A DNA stretch of 64,000 bases, from the NCBI GenBank assembly GCA_036583965.1, contig JAZBQD010000017.1, positions 23,408,385 to 23,472,384 on the forward strand, given 5' to 3'. Below are positions 24,001-36,870 of the stretch, in pieces. A model generated the notes under the pieces. That model did not search any database, had not been told where the DNA came from, and worked only from the letters and a program-made list of their open reading frames with translations. The stretch's first letter is position 1. The number at the start of each line of letters is the position of its first letter. Source of the stretch: Prunella strophiata. Its lineage: Eukaryota; Chordata; Aves; Passeriformes; Prunellidae. A program made the translations under genes and the position numbers.

Positions 24001-27000
24001 AGACTGTACGTTCTGATTATTGTTTATTACAGCTCCATCTACCTGGCAGTGAGAATGCAGGCAGGAACATTTAAAAAAATCACACAACACAAAAACTGAC
24101 TTATGAAAGTCTTTTATTAGCTTGATAAACCTTCACCATATTGTTTCAACTTGAATATTGAGGAACAGACTGAATAATCACAATAATTTAAAAAATCACA
24201 ACAAGTAAAGCCAAAAATTCATTAATGTGTTTCCAAGTGTAAAACTTCCTAGATTTTATTCAAACCATGGGTATTGGAAAAGACTGTGTTTTGCCACCAA
24301 GAAGTTATTCTTTATCCCCTAGATTAGGTAGCAAACATATTTTACTTAGCTTGTTATTGGTGTTGGAGGGGGAATCCCAATTCCAAGGTTCTTTTTTTTT
24401 TTCTGCAAACAGAAAAGTTATCTGCTTCCTTGTACAGCTAATTAGTCAAATTAAATAAATTAATTTGTTTAAATAAAAGGGAAGTGAAATCAGGTGTCCT
24501 TTGCAAACAATGCAGGGGCATAAAATGAGTTGAGCCTGACTGCAGTCAAAGGTGAAGTGTCTCTTTAAGATCAATGTCTGATTAGTATGAGATTTACCCA
24601 GCTTGTAGAACATCTCTCCCACCTACTCAGACCCCTAAAATTACTAATAGCCCTTCCATCTGAATTGACCTCAAAAGCAGAAATCTTTGGTTTTTTTAAG
24701 AGTGTCTTTCTGGGGCTGTCCTTTCAAACCTGTAAAAAGACAAGGCTATGCAAGATTGTTCTGCTTATACTCCAGCTGAGCACCATCTGCTTTTCAGATA
24801 ATGAGCACTTTGTCCTCCTAATTCCTCTCCCAATTCTTCCTTACTACAGTATAAAACATTGCATTGTACAATTTTATACATTCTAAATTGGAATTCAAAG
24901 ATAAAATATTTTACAATAAAATATTCTCTCCAAATAAAATATGGGAAAATTGCCTTCCTCCTAATGTAAATTTGGTTTTAAATTTAAATGCACTTTCAGA
25001 TGTAGAGATGTAAAACAACCAGAGTTTGAAATGTGACAGAGTGGGTGTTTAGAATTTCTTTGTGTGGGAACCCTAATGACTGAAACCTTCTAAAGAACCC
25101 CCATGAGTCTACATGATGTTATTTAATGTCCCACAGCATAGTAACCACAGTCCTCTGGTTCACATATGGAAAAAACCCACCCCACCTTCTTATATATACA
25201 CCATCTTTCCACTGCATTATGTCTTAAACACATATGCAATCCTTTTTGGAACTAAATTGCAAAGACTAGATTCAACAGTTTTCATACTGCATTAAGTTTG
25301 ATCTGGAAGCTCCACATGAAATGTTCAGTGTTACACCTTTGCGAAATTTGCCTTGGATTTCAACAGCAACAAAATAAGTAGTTCTTACCAAGAGTGCCAA
25401 ATATGGAGCTAGTATAGGAGAATCCTTATGTTAATGACTGTGCACAATTGCTGATTATTACTGCATTTCATACTAAAATACAGTGGTGTGAAAATAAGTG
25501 TTTTGATGAGATCTAAAATCGGATCCCCACTACATGGTAATTTTTTCCCTGTAGTTCTTGTATCAGGTTTTCAGACAGGAAAACATTCTCTGTCCCTTCT
25601 TGAGGAGCCATCTGGGTAAGCTACCAAAGATACAATACACACATGGAACACTGCGTTAAACATACTGTTTTTGTGATCAGAATTCAACACAGTTAACCTG
25701 ACAAAGTAATGAAATATTGTGTGTGATGCCTTTTTTGTCTTTTTTGCTTTTATGAAGACCTCTTCTGTTCTACTCTCACTAGAACATGTAGAGAGCTAGA
25801 TTTTCAAAGTGTTTAACCTTTTTTTCACTACCTGAGGAGTGAAAAGGACACTTTATGTTGAAAAAAAATTGCTAGAAATGCATCTTTCAGAATTTTCTAC
25901 AAGTTCAGGTCATTTACCAATGGTTTGGGGAAATGCTGAATGCAAAGCACTAGAAAAATTCAGATTTCAATTTCCAGGAATTCACAGGGGCCATACTAAA
26001 ACACAGACAAGGAATATCTTAACTCTGTTGGAAGAACTTTATGTTTTTAAAAAGCCACCACAGAGTTGTTCTTAGAAGAAGTTTTTTTCCCTAAAGAACT
26101 GAAGGAATTTTAAATCGCAGCAATAGACTTGAGGAGAAAAGCTGGGTAAGGTGTTGGAAAAATAACTCTGAGGAGATCTCAAATTACTATCTTGGTATGA
26201 TTGTGCATTCTGTTACCTGCCCTTGCAGACTAATGTATAGCATATATACACACACCCATCCAGGGTGCAGGTTGTAAGTAAAACCATTAAGCATAAACAC
26301 TTCTGTGTATCCATCATAAGGCTAATCCATGCAACTGTACTGAACACAAAACACACAAAGATTTAAAAACTAGTGAAAGCTGAATCTCCATGTCAGGTAA
26401 AGACAATAGAGGGTCTGGAATTCTAGCACTGATTAAATTAAAGGTAATGCTTACTTTTGAAAGTTTGCCAGGGTGCATGAAAAGTGACTTCTCAATCCAC
26501 TCTGTGGTTTACAGGCATAAGAGAACTCATACCACCAGAGAAGCAATTAACCCACCAATAGTTCTCTGTGTAGGGACTGTATGTTCAGACTGGCTGCAGA
26601 GTGGAAATGGGCTCAGCATGAGCTGCTTTGCAGCTGATGCCCCATGCCATGTGTCAAGACAACACCTCTAATCTATATATTAGGAAACTCCTCTACAAGT
26701 TTTAATACAATTTATATTAGATGCATTGACAGAAACCTTTCAAGACTCAAAAGTTTCCTATGCCATGACTTTACTGGCAACATGCTGAGAGTCAAGGTTT
26801 TGTGTGCTGATTGTGCTCTGCAAGTAAATAGGTTAGTCCCCCCCACACAAGTGAAAATCAGGTTGGCAGTGCTTGGTGGCCTGACAGTAACTCACCTCTA
26901 ACCCATGGCAAAATCCCAAGCTTGTGCTGCAAGAACTGACAATATAACTGAATGTCTCAACATAACAGCTTAGATTGGATGGATGATGTAGTGTCAAATT

Positions 27001-30000
27001 CTACCACCCTGGCCAAATGCATGAGTTCACTCCACGAAGTCTGGTATGTAGCAGCAGATATGGTGAGAGGGGGTGACAGTAGCTGTTACTCCAGTAATTA
27101 CAACATAATAAATAGTTACTGGAGCCAGGACTGCAGAGAGTTTGGATCAGAGGGGGAGGAGCTGCCTCTGCAAGAGTATGACATTTCTACAGAACTCAGA
27201 TCAAGAATACGATACAATCCAGAGGGACACACTCTGAGCACACTCACCTCTTGCTCATTCAGTTCCAGGCCAAAAGGATCAGGTATTGTTTTGCAGTCAG
27301 GAGGACAAAGTGCACACTGATTGAAATTTCAAATTATCTTTTAAAGACTGCAGTGATCAGCTTGCATGACTGTAACAATGCTACTTATGACAACAGAAAT
27401 TTAAACAAAGCAACACAAAATTGCCTTTTGTTGATCTGCCTATCATATTTTCTCTTAAAAGAAGATAAACTACACTGTAGCACTATGATAAATGCTATTC
27501 CAAAAATAAAGTTTCTATAGCTTAGAAAATTTCTCTAAATGCCCAAATTACTGTTTTCTATTAAAAGCTTTATATACCCTGCCACTTTAGGACTAAGCAA
27601 TGTGTGGTTCACAAGGCATTTATCCCCCAAGATATTTATCCCCCAAACTGAGCTCCGCTACAACTTCATGCATTGTTTGGAAGAGAGCATTGAGGAGAGA
27701 AGTGGGACTCTGACCTGAAGGTTTTTTAATGTAGCAAGAATAGAAAGAAGCTCTCATCTCTGGTCACAGCTTGGAATCACACCCCAAGCTGTGGTATCCT
27801 GAAGCCAAATTCAGACTAGAAGCTGCCTCTGAAAAGCAAAGTGATTATTCCTGCTTGTTCTAAGATCAGCACTTGGGACCACAAGTTCTACTGTCCACAT
27901 GAGCTGAATGAAAAATAAAGTCCCAGGTGCCCTCTGATCTGGGCATGTTAACTGCATAAAAAATTTGAAAATGCTGTCATGATGTCTGTGATCCAATATG
28001 TGTTATATTTCTACTGGCAAAACTATAAGAAGGTCACTTCATTAAAAAAAATACGTCAAACCAACAGAACCATGAACCCCCCAAAACACCAAAACCAAAC
28101 CTTAATACCTAATTGCCCCAAAAACAAAAAATCTAAACCCCTTTCATTTTCAAATTTAAAAATTCATATTTTTAATGGCCAAATTCATCAATTTCCATTT
28201 CATTCTCTATTAAGCCAGCATGGAACAAAAAGGAAAAATGAAGATATTTTAGAGGCAGTATTAATTTAATTCTCTAATTTCAGATTCTCACACATTCAAT
28301 AAACCAATCTAGGGGATTATGGTGTATTAGCCTAAAAATATTGCTTAAAGTTGTATTTTATTGTGAAGTCTTAGCTGAATGACTTGATGGATGACACTGC
28401 CTGTAAACACCAAATTTTAAACACATTTTTTATACCTCTTTCTATATTGTGAGAAGTTTTCACTCCCATTAAACTTTGTTTGAATACAAGCATTCTCTTG
28501 TTTTTACACTAAAAATGGAGTAAAGCACATGACTCAGACCTGCATGTCTGTATATCAAGTTACATATTTACTATTCCATTTGTCACTACAGTTTGCTGTC
28601 TTGTCTTGAAAAAGCCCACGTAACTTTTTGACAGAGAACATCTAATCCTAGACAAAATGGAAAAGCTTCTTCCTATATATATATTTGCAGAACTGTACAA
28701 ATCTAGGTTCCCAGCGGGCTGGTGCCTTGCTCTCTTACGCAAGGCAAGCGATTACTCACAGCCCTGTCAGAGGCAGCAGGCAGGACCCAGTAGCCTGTTT
28801 TCTCATGGTGGGTCTGATCTCCAGGGATGCTAAGCACCCTGGGCACACAGTCAGAACCCTCACCTGCTCTGCTCAGAAGCAGAAAGCAAAAGACCCTGTT
28901 CATCATCATGTTCACCAGCAGTATTTTAGCTGTTGGCTTCACAGGTCATGAAATAAGATTTCCTGGTGCCATTAAAGACTTGCTCTGCACATTGCAGAAT
29001 CAGGTCCTGCAGTGACTAAGCCTAAGCAGGAGGCAAGCTGCTGACAACAACTGAGTGCTTTAATGTGGAAGTTGAATGTGTCAGGGAGAGGGTCTGTTTT
29101 TGTGGAATTCCTTTGCTCATTGGATAAAACCGGGGCTGCACAGAGTGTAGGTGTTCATTTATTACCTCAGTACTGTTGCTCCATGCTTGAGCAGCACAGC
29201 TGCCTGAAATCACCTATTCAGAGATTTTGCCTGACTTCAACTAGCTAGCGTTTTTTGAATTTATCCTAGTAGTACCCAGATGCCCCACCAAAGTGTGGCC
29301 AAAGGGTTAACATCTTATTTGGTCTGAAAGACACCAACGTAGACAGAAAAATGTTTCCTTCTTCTGGAAACATGTTCAGAGATTGGTTGTCTGTTAAAAT
29401 TTGACATAAGTTTCTCAACAAACAAACAAATACACACATAAATATATGTATAAAATTTACATTCACTTTCCAAACAATTCCATGGGCATGGAAAGCCCCA
29501 TTTGAGTGCAAAATTCCTTTTAATTTTCTACACAACATCTCAGGTTGCTACAAATAAAAGACTGTTTTTCTTATTCCCTACTCTGCTAACTCAATACATT
29601 TCTCTGGTACAACTTACGGTTGACAAAAAACATCTAAGTAGGAGCAGCTATTAAGACTTTCATCACACAGAAACTTTTTGGCGTTCTGGGAGTTTGCTTA
29701 TGGGAACTGGGGCTTTGTGAGATGTTAGCAAATGACTCTCTGCTTTAGCAACTGTTACCCTAAGACCTGAACACTTAGTGTAGCTGCTTAGCATGCACAT
29801 TGTGTTACACCACATCTCTGTTCCCTACGCCATAGAGGTCAGGTAAGATGTTTATGCACAGCATGGAACACACAACTTAGTGTTGGACAGAATAGCCAGG
29901 ATCTGTATTTCAGTATGTAAACTGCAGGCTCTGAATTTGAATAGTTAATCTTCATTACTCACTTCACATTTTCTTGCTATGTATCCCTAAGCTGTGAAAA

Positions 30001-30790
30001 AACCATCTGTCAATCAGGTCCTCTGTTCCCTTCTCCCAGCAAAGCATGGCTTTGAGACCCCTGAGTGGACTGCCACCATGCATTCCCCATACAGAAATAT
30101 CTGGCATTTTAGAAAAGGCACAAGAAAATGGCATTTTTAGAAGAGTCAGATCCCACTCAGAACATAACTCACAGAAGTGTATTCCTGAAGCGATTTTTGA
30201 GGTACTGAAATATATTTTAAAGACCTGAGTTCACTGACATCTGCTCCTAATCTCTGCAAGAACTGTGTCGCGTTCATGTTGCATTCTCCTTGTCAAGTAT
30301 GTCTCTAAAATCCAAAAGTGTTAGAAACATTCCAGTGAACTCTAGACCAGTGGAAAATTAAGCTAACACATCTATATTGGTGCTATTGATGATGGGCTAC
30401 TCTTTGAAAACTCTCCTGAGCCTATAAGGTTCTTAGGAGACTTTCAGAAGAGCCCATGGGGTCAGGACACCTATTCCTTGACACAAAGGAAAATAAAATC
30501 CAACCAGGAAAAAGGGAGACAAATGACTTCTACACTCCCTGACATAAGGCAGCTATTGGAGTTCATGCTGACATCTCTCAATCCCTCCCAAAATGAAGTG
30601 ACAGTATTTCAAAAACTTATTCAGCCATAGAGCACCACCACTTTCTTTCCTACAGACAGCTCCAGAATTTCATTCAGCTCTTGATCTCAGCTGACAGCCA
30701 CTGCTGCCCTCCTGCCAGTGTGCCTACAGGCTTGGGTACAACAGGCATCAGGGAAACAAAAGGGAGGGAAAGGGAGAAAATAAAATGAAA
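21084..30790. other. Gap between guanylate cyclase and TMEM215, no gene seen
   Basis: This is AT-rich sequence with only short open frames and no recognised exon, RNA gene or clear mobile element. The first part must contain the 3' untranslated region of the guanylate cyclase, but no convincing polyadenylation signal lies close to the stop; an AATAAA near 22842 is only a candidate. Confidence 0.6.
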
Positions 30791-30792
30791 TT

Positions 30793-30813
30793 TCTTTTTT
30801 TTTTTTTTTTTTT
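30793..30813. repeat. Poly-T run
   Basis: A short homopolymer downstream of TMEM215 on the minus strand. Confidence 0.85.
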
Positions 30814-31025
30814 CCAAAATGAAAAATTGAATTCTTTAACCTTTAAACATGCTTGGTTACTTACAGAAAGCGTACTTCAGGCACAAAAGGTTTGAGTATC
30901 AGTCACATACCACTTTAAACTGAAATAGTATCAGGATTGTCCCATGCAGTCAGCTATATTATCCCCTATCAAGAAGTTGAAGTTGCAGTTTTTGTATACA
31001 TACATATATATAAAGTATGCATCTT

Positions 31026-31748
31026 TCAGACAATGGTCTCCTGGTCTGAATTTACTCCAGTGGGGTTTATGTAACAACAGTATCTGTCATAAGGGCTGTT
31101 TTCCTTGTAAGAGCAGACAATGATACTATCTTTAGGAGCCACAAAAATGTTGTCTTCAATGTCAGGGCAAGGAGTGCTGTTCCTGCTGGGAGAAGAGCTC
31201 TTCTTCTCCAAGGCACTGTATGTGGAGCCATCTCCCACGAACACATTCTCTGGCATCTCTGGGTAACAGCTCTCCAGGTATTTCAGCATCTGCTCCTGCT
31301 CCACCTTTTTGGCGAGGTTCTTGCACTCTGCCGTGGCAGCGGCGGTGGTGCTGGTGGTGCAGATGAACACGGTGTCCTCTCCCCTCAGCCCTCTCCTGTC
31401 CTTGCGGTAAGCTTTCCTGGCCAGCTCGTCACAACTTCCCTTGCCAGACTCCAGGTCCGAGGGGGTCCTTAACAGTTCCATGACATCCCGGTCCTTGACT
31501 TCCTTACAGCACGGGCGCATGTTCTCGGGACATTTGGTGCAGCCGTCGGTCTTTCTGGTGAGGGCGATGGCGGCAATGCCCGGCAGGCAGATGGCCGGCC
31601 CGATGGCCAGCAGCGGGATGTCTCCCAGGGTCTCTCCCTTGATGCCAGACACGGTGAACATGAAGCCGAACACCAGAAAGACGCTGACCAGAGCCACCAC
31701 GAGCCCCGTCCGGGGGTTGATGTCGTCGGGTCTCAGGGTCCGCGCCAT
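31026..31748 (-). CDS. TMEM215: Transmembrane protein 215
   Basis: TMEM215 is a small two-pass membrane protein of poorly defined function. The 240-residue frame is complete in one exon. It starts MART-LRPDDINPRTGLVV and carries two hydrophobic segments at about residues 15-37 and 45-66 with IKGETLGDIPLLAIGP between them. It ends with DSIIVCSYKENSPYDRYCCY and the terminal ETIV, a possible PDZ-binding end. The ATG at 31748 is chosen because homology begins immediately after it; the upstream open frame to 32417 is GC-rich 5' leader without homology. Mammalian TMEM215 is about 235 residues and begins at MRPDD, so the MART lead is a small avian addition. The middle part (residues about 75-190) is diverged and contains a Cys pair, RPCCKE. 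It lies under a CpG island and has no close neighbour. Confidence 0.95.
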   Translation of the reverse strand: MARTLRPDDINPRTGLVVALVSVFLVFGFMFTVSGIKGETLGDIPLLAIGPAICLPGIAAIALTRKTDGCTKCPENMRPCCKEVKDRDVMELLRTPSDLESGKGSCDELARKAYRKDRRGLRGEDTVFICTTSTTAAATAECKNLAKKVEQEQMLKYLESCYPEMPENVFVGDGSTYSALEKKSSSPSRNSTPCPDIEDNIFVAPKDSIIVCSYKENSPYDRYCCYINPTGVNSDQETIV

Positions 31749-32450
31749 CCAGCTGGTGCGCAGGGGGACACTTCCCTCCACCGGAGCGCCCCTCGGGGCA
31801 GGGGACAGATGCTCCCCGGCAAGCTTCCGAAGTTTCCCAGGCAGCGAGGCGCGGAGCACCCCGACAGCGGGCGCCGCTCGGCTTCCCCTCGGTGGAGCCG
31901 CAGACGGAGGGCGGGCCGGGGCCGGGAGCTGTCCTGCCTCCTGCCTCCTCCCTCGCTCCCTCCCTCCCTCGCTCGTTGCCTCGCTCCCCGGAGCCGGTCG
32001 GAGCTGCTCCCCCGCCTGCAGCCCCGCCGCGCCCTCCCACGCTGGCGGCGGGCGCAGGGGGCTCAAGCCCTGCCGGAGGCCGGGGGTAGAGAGACCGGGC
32101 GGCTTCCAGCAGCAGCGGCCGGGGAGACAGCTGCCGCGAGGGTTCACCTGCCCGCTCTCCGCCTCCTCCTCCTCGTCCTCGCCCGGCCCCGCCGGAGCCC
32201 CGCACAGCCGTGAGTACGCGCAGCGCCCGGCGCGGGATGCTGCGGGGCAGGCGCGGGGGCTCGGCGGAGCGGCCCCTACCTGCTGGCCACCGCTGCTTGG
32301 CCGGCTGCTGCCGCCGCCCCCGGGCAGCCTTTCCCTCTTGGGCAAAGCGGAGAGGACCCCCGACGGGTGTCTTTCCTCGGGAAGCCGGCATGAGCATCCT
32401 CCGCACGGGCCCCGCACCTAAAGCCGCTTCTTCGGTGAGGAAGGGGCTTG
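31480..32450. promoter_or_regulatory. CpG island at the TMEM215 5' end
   Basis: The sequence is GC-rich with many CG dinucleotides compared with the AT-rich surroundings. It covers the TMEM215 N-terminal coding part and about 700 bases upstream, where the promoter and 5' leader should lie. The island produces long false open frames on both strands. No TATA box was recognised. Confidence 0.85.
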
Positions 32451-34480
32451 CGAAGTAAATTGTCTCCTGAGCAGACAGCAGTCCTGCCCCGGCTCTTCTC
32501 CTGAGTTAGGCACCTGTGGAGAGCAAGGCTTCAGGAGATGCTCTGCGGCAGCTGGATTTCATCCTGAAGGTGGTCCTTAGGGATAAAGCCTCTCCTGGTG
32601 TTATTCCCTCCCCAAAAATGAACATAGATATTGGGGTTCCCTTGGTATCCATGGCCTGCCGACTGTGATGGTGACGTTCTCTCCCTGTGATTTGATGCAC
32701 CTCGGTGATGGCAATTTGAAGTAAGCACCACCAGCTGAATGAGTATAGAAAAGGATCTCAAACAGGTGGGTATGTGGAAAGGCAGCAGCATCTTCAGGCA
32801 GGTTGCTGGTGATACAAAAGACGAAATGCTTTCACCTGGGGCAGAGATACTGGGAGACTTAAAGGAGCGATACCAGAAAGCTTCCAAGAAGATTAAGGTA
32901 ACAGAGAAGGACATTCTGAACTAAAATTTTGAAACCAAGGTTTCTTTAAGTTTTCCCATTAACATGATTCATTTTCCTCATACTACAAACTCGGAAAGCT
33001 CAGAGAAGCCAGTTTAGAAAACACTCAGATATTTCCCAGGTCATAAAAAACATGGATTTTATTTACCCTCCCTACAGTACAGCATCAACAGAGCACCTCT
33101 GTGTTGTAGATTTCAAACTTGCCTTGCAGAGAGCAAGTCCAAGAATATAATTTTGTGAGTGGGAACAACTCCTGCCTTACAGGATACTTTGTAAATGGGG
33201 TGTCAAGTTATAGTATTTGCTTTTTCATTTGAAGGATGAGTAAATGGGAGTAAAAGTACACAGTGGGGAGAGTTTTTAAGTCAGTGGCAATGGCCTGAGT
33301 TTGAGATTAAAAGTTTGTAATGGACCACAATCATTATTTCAACCTGTCCTCCAGAAAATTGTCCAGTAAAATTTGCACTGAACCTCTCACCTGTTGCAGA
33401 GTAGGCTAAAACAGGAATGTTTTGGACTCTGTTAGAAATGCCTTTCTTGACTGAAAGATTTTAAAATCAGAACCTTCAAGCCAGCACAAGTTAACTTCTA
33501 CTTTTGCCACTGTGCAGGATTTAGTAGTATGAGAAATGACAGTAGTGTTTTCAGCTCCTATTTTCCAGAGCAAAAATTTGCTGTTTCTTTCCATCTGCTG
33601 TTATTCAGAGACACAGCTTTTATGTCCTCACATTGGAATGAATAATGCCCCTTTTTTATCCATCAGCTAGATTCTGGATGAAAGGAAGTGATTAACCTTC
33701 AGCAAGCCTGTCCCACATAACTAAAATGTTGTAAAGTGTAAGTTATGAAGTTATGAGTATGTTGGTAACTAATGCCAATGAAAGTCACTTTTCCTGCTCC
33801 CCGACCTTCCTTCAACTCCCCCAGTGCATTTGGATAGTTTTTCAAAAAATTGGAAATTATTCTTTTGTTGAAAAACAAATTATGATGCCTGGGAAAAGCA
33901 ATTACCTGAAGCTGCACTCATCAACAGTCCTTCAGAGATAGAAAAAGGACACAGAAATGTAAATATTAGTGGCATTTGTGGAGGGGAAAATTGCTCTAAG
34001 AGCTGAAGTACATGTCAGAATATCTAACAGGAGTAAAAATGGCCCTTCAAATTTAAGCGACAGGCTTACTGAGATGGAAGAGGGAACATCTACTTTGGAA
34101 CAGAAAGCTGTTAGTGGACAGAAAAACACAGAAAATGTCAGGACAAAGGTGGAACTAAATGTCTTCAATTTGCCCCTTTGTGAGTGATTTCAAGACAAGA
34201 TTGTATGCTTCCAGCAGGAGGGGATAGAAAGGGAAAACAATCACCCAGTTCCAGGAAAGCATACCATGATTGTTAAAATTGTCTTCCCAAGCTAGAAATC
34301 AAGATATCAGCAAGTGCCACTTAACACAACTGAGCAACAATGCAAATGGTTGCATGTTCTATCCTGTTCATAACTAGAGAAGAAAAATTACTCCTTTGAG
34401 GTGAAGTATGTTTCTGTTCCAGTGCAGTACACAAACATTAGGTACTCAACCATGTTTTTACCTCAGTTTTCAATGGCAAC
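32451..34480. other. Upstream of TMEM215, nothing recognised
   Basis: There are only short open frames on both strands without similarity to a protein I know. Distal TMEM215 regulatory DNA is possible but not visible. Confidence 0.5.
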
Positions 34481-34539
34481 CTCTCTTCCCCCCTCTTGAG
34501 TGGATAGGCAGCAGGATGGGGACTGAAGGAAAAAAGTGC

Positions 34540-34615
34540 TCTCTACTGTAATAGATCAGGGTTGTGATCACCTGAAGAACCTGAACATATGTGTCTATGA
34601 GATCTGATGAGATGC
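34540..34615 (+). mobile_element. CR1 LINE, left arm, split by an LTR
   Basis: The text ACCTGAACATATGTGTCTAT and GATCTGATGAGATGC matches the CR1 reverse-transcriptase region as I know it from bird genomes. It breaks exactly where the LTR begins and resumes at 35211. The left limit is approximate. Confidence 0.7.
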
Positions 34616-35210
34616 TGTGCTGGTTTTGTCTGGAGTAGAGTTAATTTTCTTCACAGAGGCTGGTATGGAGCTATATTTTGTACTTGTGCTGAACACAGGG
34701 TTGATAATACAGAGATGTTTTTGTTATTGCTCAGCAGGGCTTACACAGAACCAAGACCTTTTCTGCTGTTTGCACTTCCACACTGGTGAGGATGCTGGGA
34801 ATGCATGAGAGGCTGGGAGGAGACACAGCTGGGACAGGTGACCCAAACTGACCAAAGGGATTTCCAGACCATGTGACATCATGCTCAGGACATAAAGTGG
34901 GGTGAAGAAGGAGGAAAGATGGGACATTTGGAGTGATGATGTTTGTCTGCCCAGGTGACTGTCAGCTGTGATGGAGCCCTGCTCTCCTGGAGATGGCTGA
35001 ACACCTATGTGCCCATGGGAAGCAGTGAATGAATTCCTTGTTTTGATTTGCTTGTGTGCATGGACTTTGGTGTTCCTACTAAACTGTCTATACCTCAACC
35101 TATGACTTTTCTACCTTTTACCCTTCTGATTCTCTCTCCAATTCCAGTGGTAGGGGGGGTGAGTGAGCGGCTGCTGGGGCTTGGCTGCTGGCTGGAGTTA
35201 AACTATGACA
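34616..35210 (+). mobile_element. Solo LTR of an ERVL-type endogenous retrovirus
   Basis: The element starts TGTGCTGGTTTTGTCTGGAG and ends TTAAACTATGACA, with the TG...CA ends of an LTR. It is 595 bases long. The five bases before (34611-34615) and after (35211-35215) are both GATGC, a perfect target-site duplication of the length typical for ERVL. The sequence resembles the TguLTR5 group of songbirds. No internal retroviral sequence is present, so it is what remains after recombination between two LTRs. Confidence 0.93.
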
Positions 35211-36125
35211 GATGCTTACCCAGGTCCCCAGGGAATTAGATGACATAGTTGCCAAGCCAGTCTCCACAGTACTTGAAAATTCCTGGCAGTCAGGTGAAGT
35301 CCCAGGTGACTAGAAGAGCAGAAATATTGGACCCACCTTTAAAAAAGGTAGGAAAGAGAACTGTGAGAGCTACTGATCTCTCAGCCTCCCTGGGCATTTC
35401 CCATTAATGTCCCAGTAGCTCTCTAAATTGTCTAGAGAAGGATTTGATGGGTGGGCTGTTCAGTGGGTAAGGAATTGGTTGAACAGTCATACCCAGAGGG
35501 TAGTGGTCAACATCTCAATCTTCACATGAAGATTGGTAATAGATGGTGTCCCTTAGGGATGTGCCTTGGCACAAGTACTGTTTAATGTCTTCCTCAGTGA
35601 TGGAAAACCATTGGCAGATTTGCAGCCAACCTGCTTTGAGTGGTTTGAGTGGTGCTGTTGACACCACTGAAGGTCAGGATGCCATCCAGAGGAACCTGAA
35701 CAAGTTTGAGAAGTGAGCCCATGGGAATCTCATGAGGTTTAACAGGACTAAGTTCAAGGTGCTGCACCTGGGTTGGGGCAACCCCCAATATCAACACAAG
35801 CTGTGAACAGAGGGAGAGCAGCCCTGTGAGAAGGCCTTGGGGGTGCTGGTGGGTGAGAGGCTGGACATGACCCAGCCATGAGCACTCAGAGCCCAGAGAG
35901 CCAAACGTGTCCTGGGCTGCATCCAAAGCAGCGTGGGCAGCAGGGAGGGAGAGGATTCTGCCCCTCTGCTCTGCTCTGGTGAGATCCCACCTGGAACCCT
36001 GCATCCAGCTCTGGGGTCCCAGCACAGGAAGGACACAGACCTGTTGGAGTGAGTAAGGAGTAGGGCCACCAAGATGATCAGAGGTATGGAGCATCTTTCC
36101 TACAATGAAACACTGAGAGAATTGT
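35211..36125 (+). mobile_element. CR1 LINE, right arm, 3'-truncated
   Basis: The + strand carries decayed CR1 reverse transcriptase: WAHGNLMRFN near 35710, LGVLVGERLDM near 35840, and TKMIRGMEHLSYNETLREL up to 36125. Stops and shifts are present. It continues the left arm across the LTR. The copy breaks off at REL and an inverted CR1 piece begins, so the usual 3' end is missing. Confidence 0.85.
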
Positions 36126-36870
36126 TGAACCTCATGAGATTCCCATGGGCCCACTTCTCCATCTCGCCCACATCACTCTGCATGACATCCTGTCCTTCAG
36201 GAGTGTCAAGCACACCGCTTACCTTGGTGTCACCTGCAGTTTTGTGGAGGGTGCATGTAATACCCTCGTCTATGTCATTAATGAGATGTTAAATAACACT
36301 GGCCCCAATACCAGCCCCTGAAGTACATCTCTTGTCACTGATGTCTATAGGGAATCTGAGCTATTGACCACTACCTTCTGGATGTGACAGTCCAACTAAT
36401 TCCTTATCCATCTAAAAGTCCACTCATCAAATCCATCTCTCTCCAATGTAAAGAGCAGCATGCTGTAAGGGACTCCGTCAAAGGCTTCACAGGAGTTAAA
36501 TTACATTCATAGTCCTTCCCTTGTCCACTGATGTAGTCACTCTATTCATTCCCTATTTCCAGTCACTGGGGATTTCTCCTGACTGCCATGGCTTTGCAAA
36601 TATGGTAGAGAGTGATTTGGCAACTACATTAGTCATTTCTCTCAGGACTTTCTGGGATGCATCTCAGCAGATCCCATAGACATATATGTTCTAGTTCCTC
36701 AGGTGATTGGGAACCTGATCTCTTAAGAAAGGAAGCACTTTTCTCATCCAGTCCCTACCTTGCTGTCCATCCACTCAAGAGGTGTGGGAAGAGAGACTGA
36801 CAATGAAAAAAATTGCTGAGTGTCTCATCCATTGTTTTCGGTTGTCTAGTTGTGTCATCAGAGGAGTATA
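36126..36870 (-). mobile_element. CR1 LINE fragment, inverted relative to its neighbour
   Basis: On the minus strand this begins in CR1 reverse transcriptase upstream of the LMRFN motif and reads into EMEKWAHGNLMRF at the junction. Its last 35 bases are nearly the inverse of 35707-35741. The outer limit is approximate. Confidence 0.75.

Noticed and set aside
31441..32421. 326-codon + strand frame and the 223-codon N-terminal extension of TMEM215
   Set aside because: The CpG island lacks stop codons by composition. Homology to TMEM215 starts only at the Met at 31748.
35594..36154. 186-codon minus-strand frame
   Set aside because: It is antisense to the + strand CR1 right arm.
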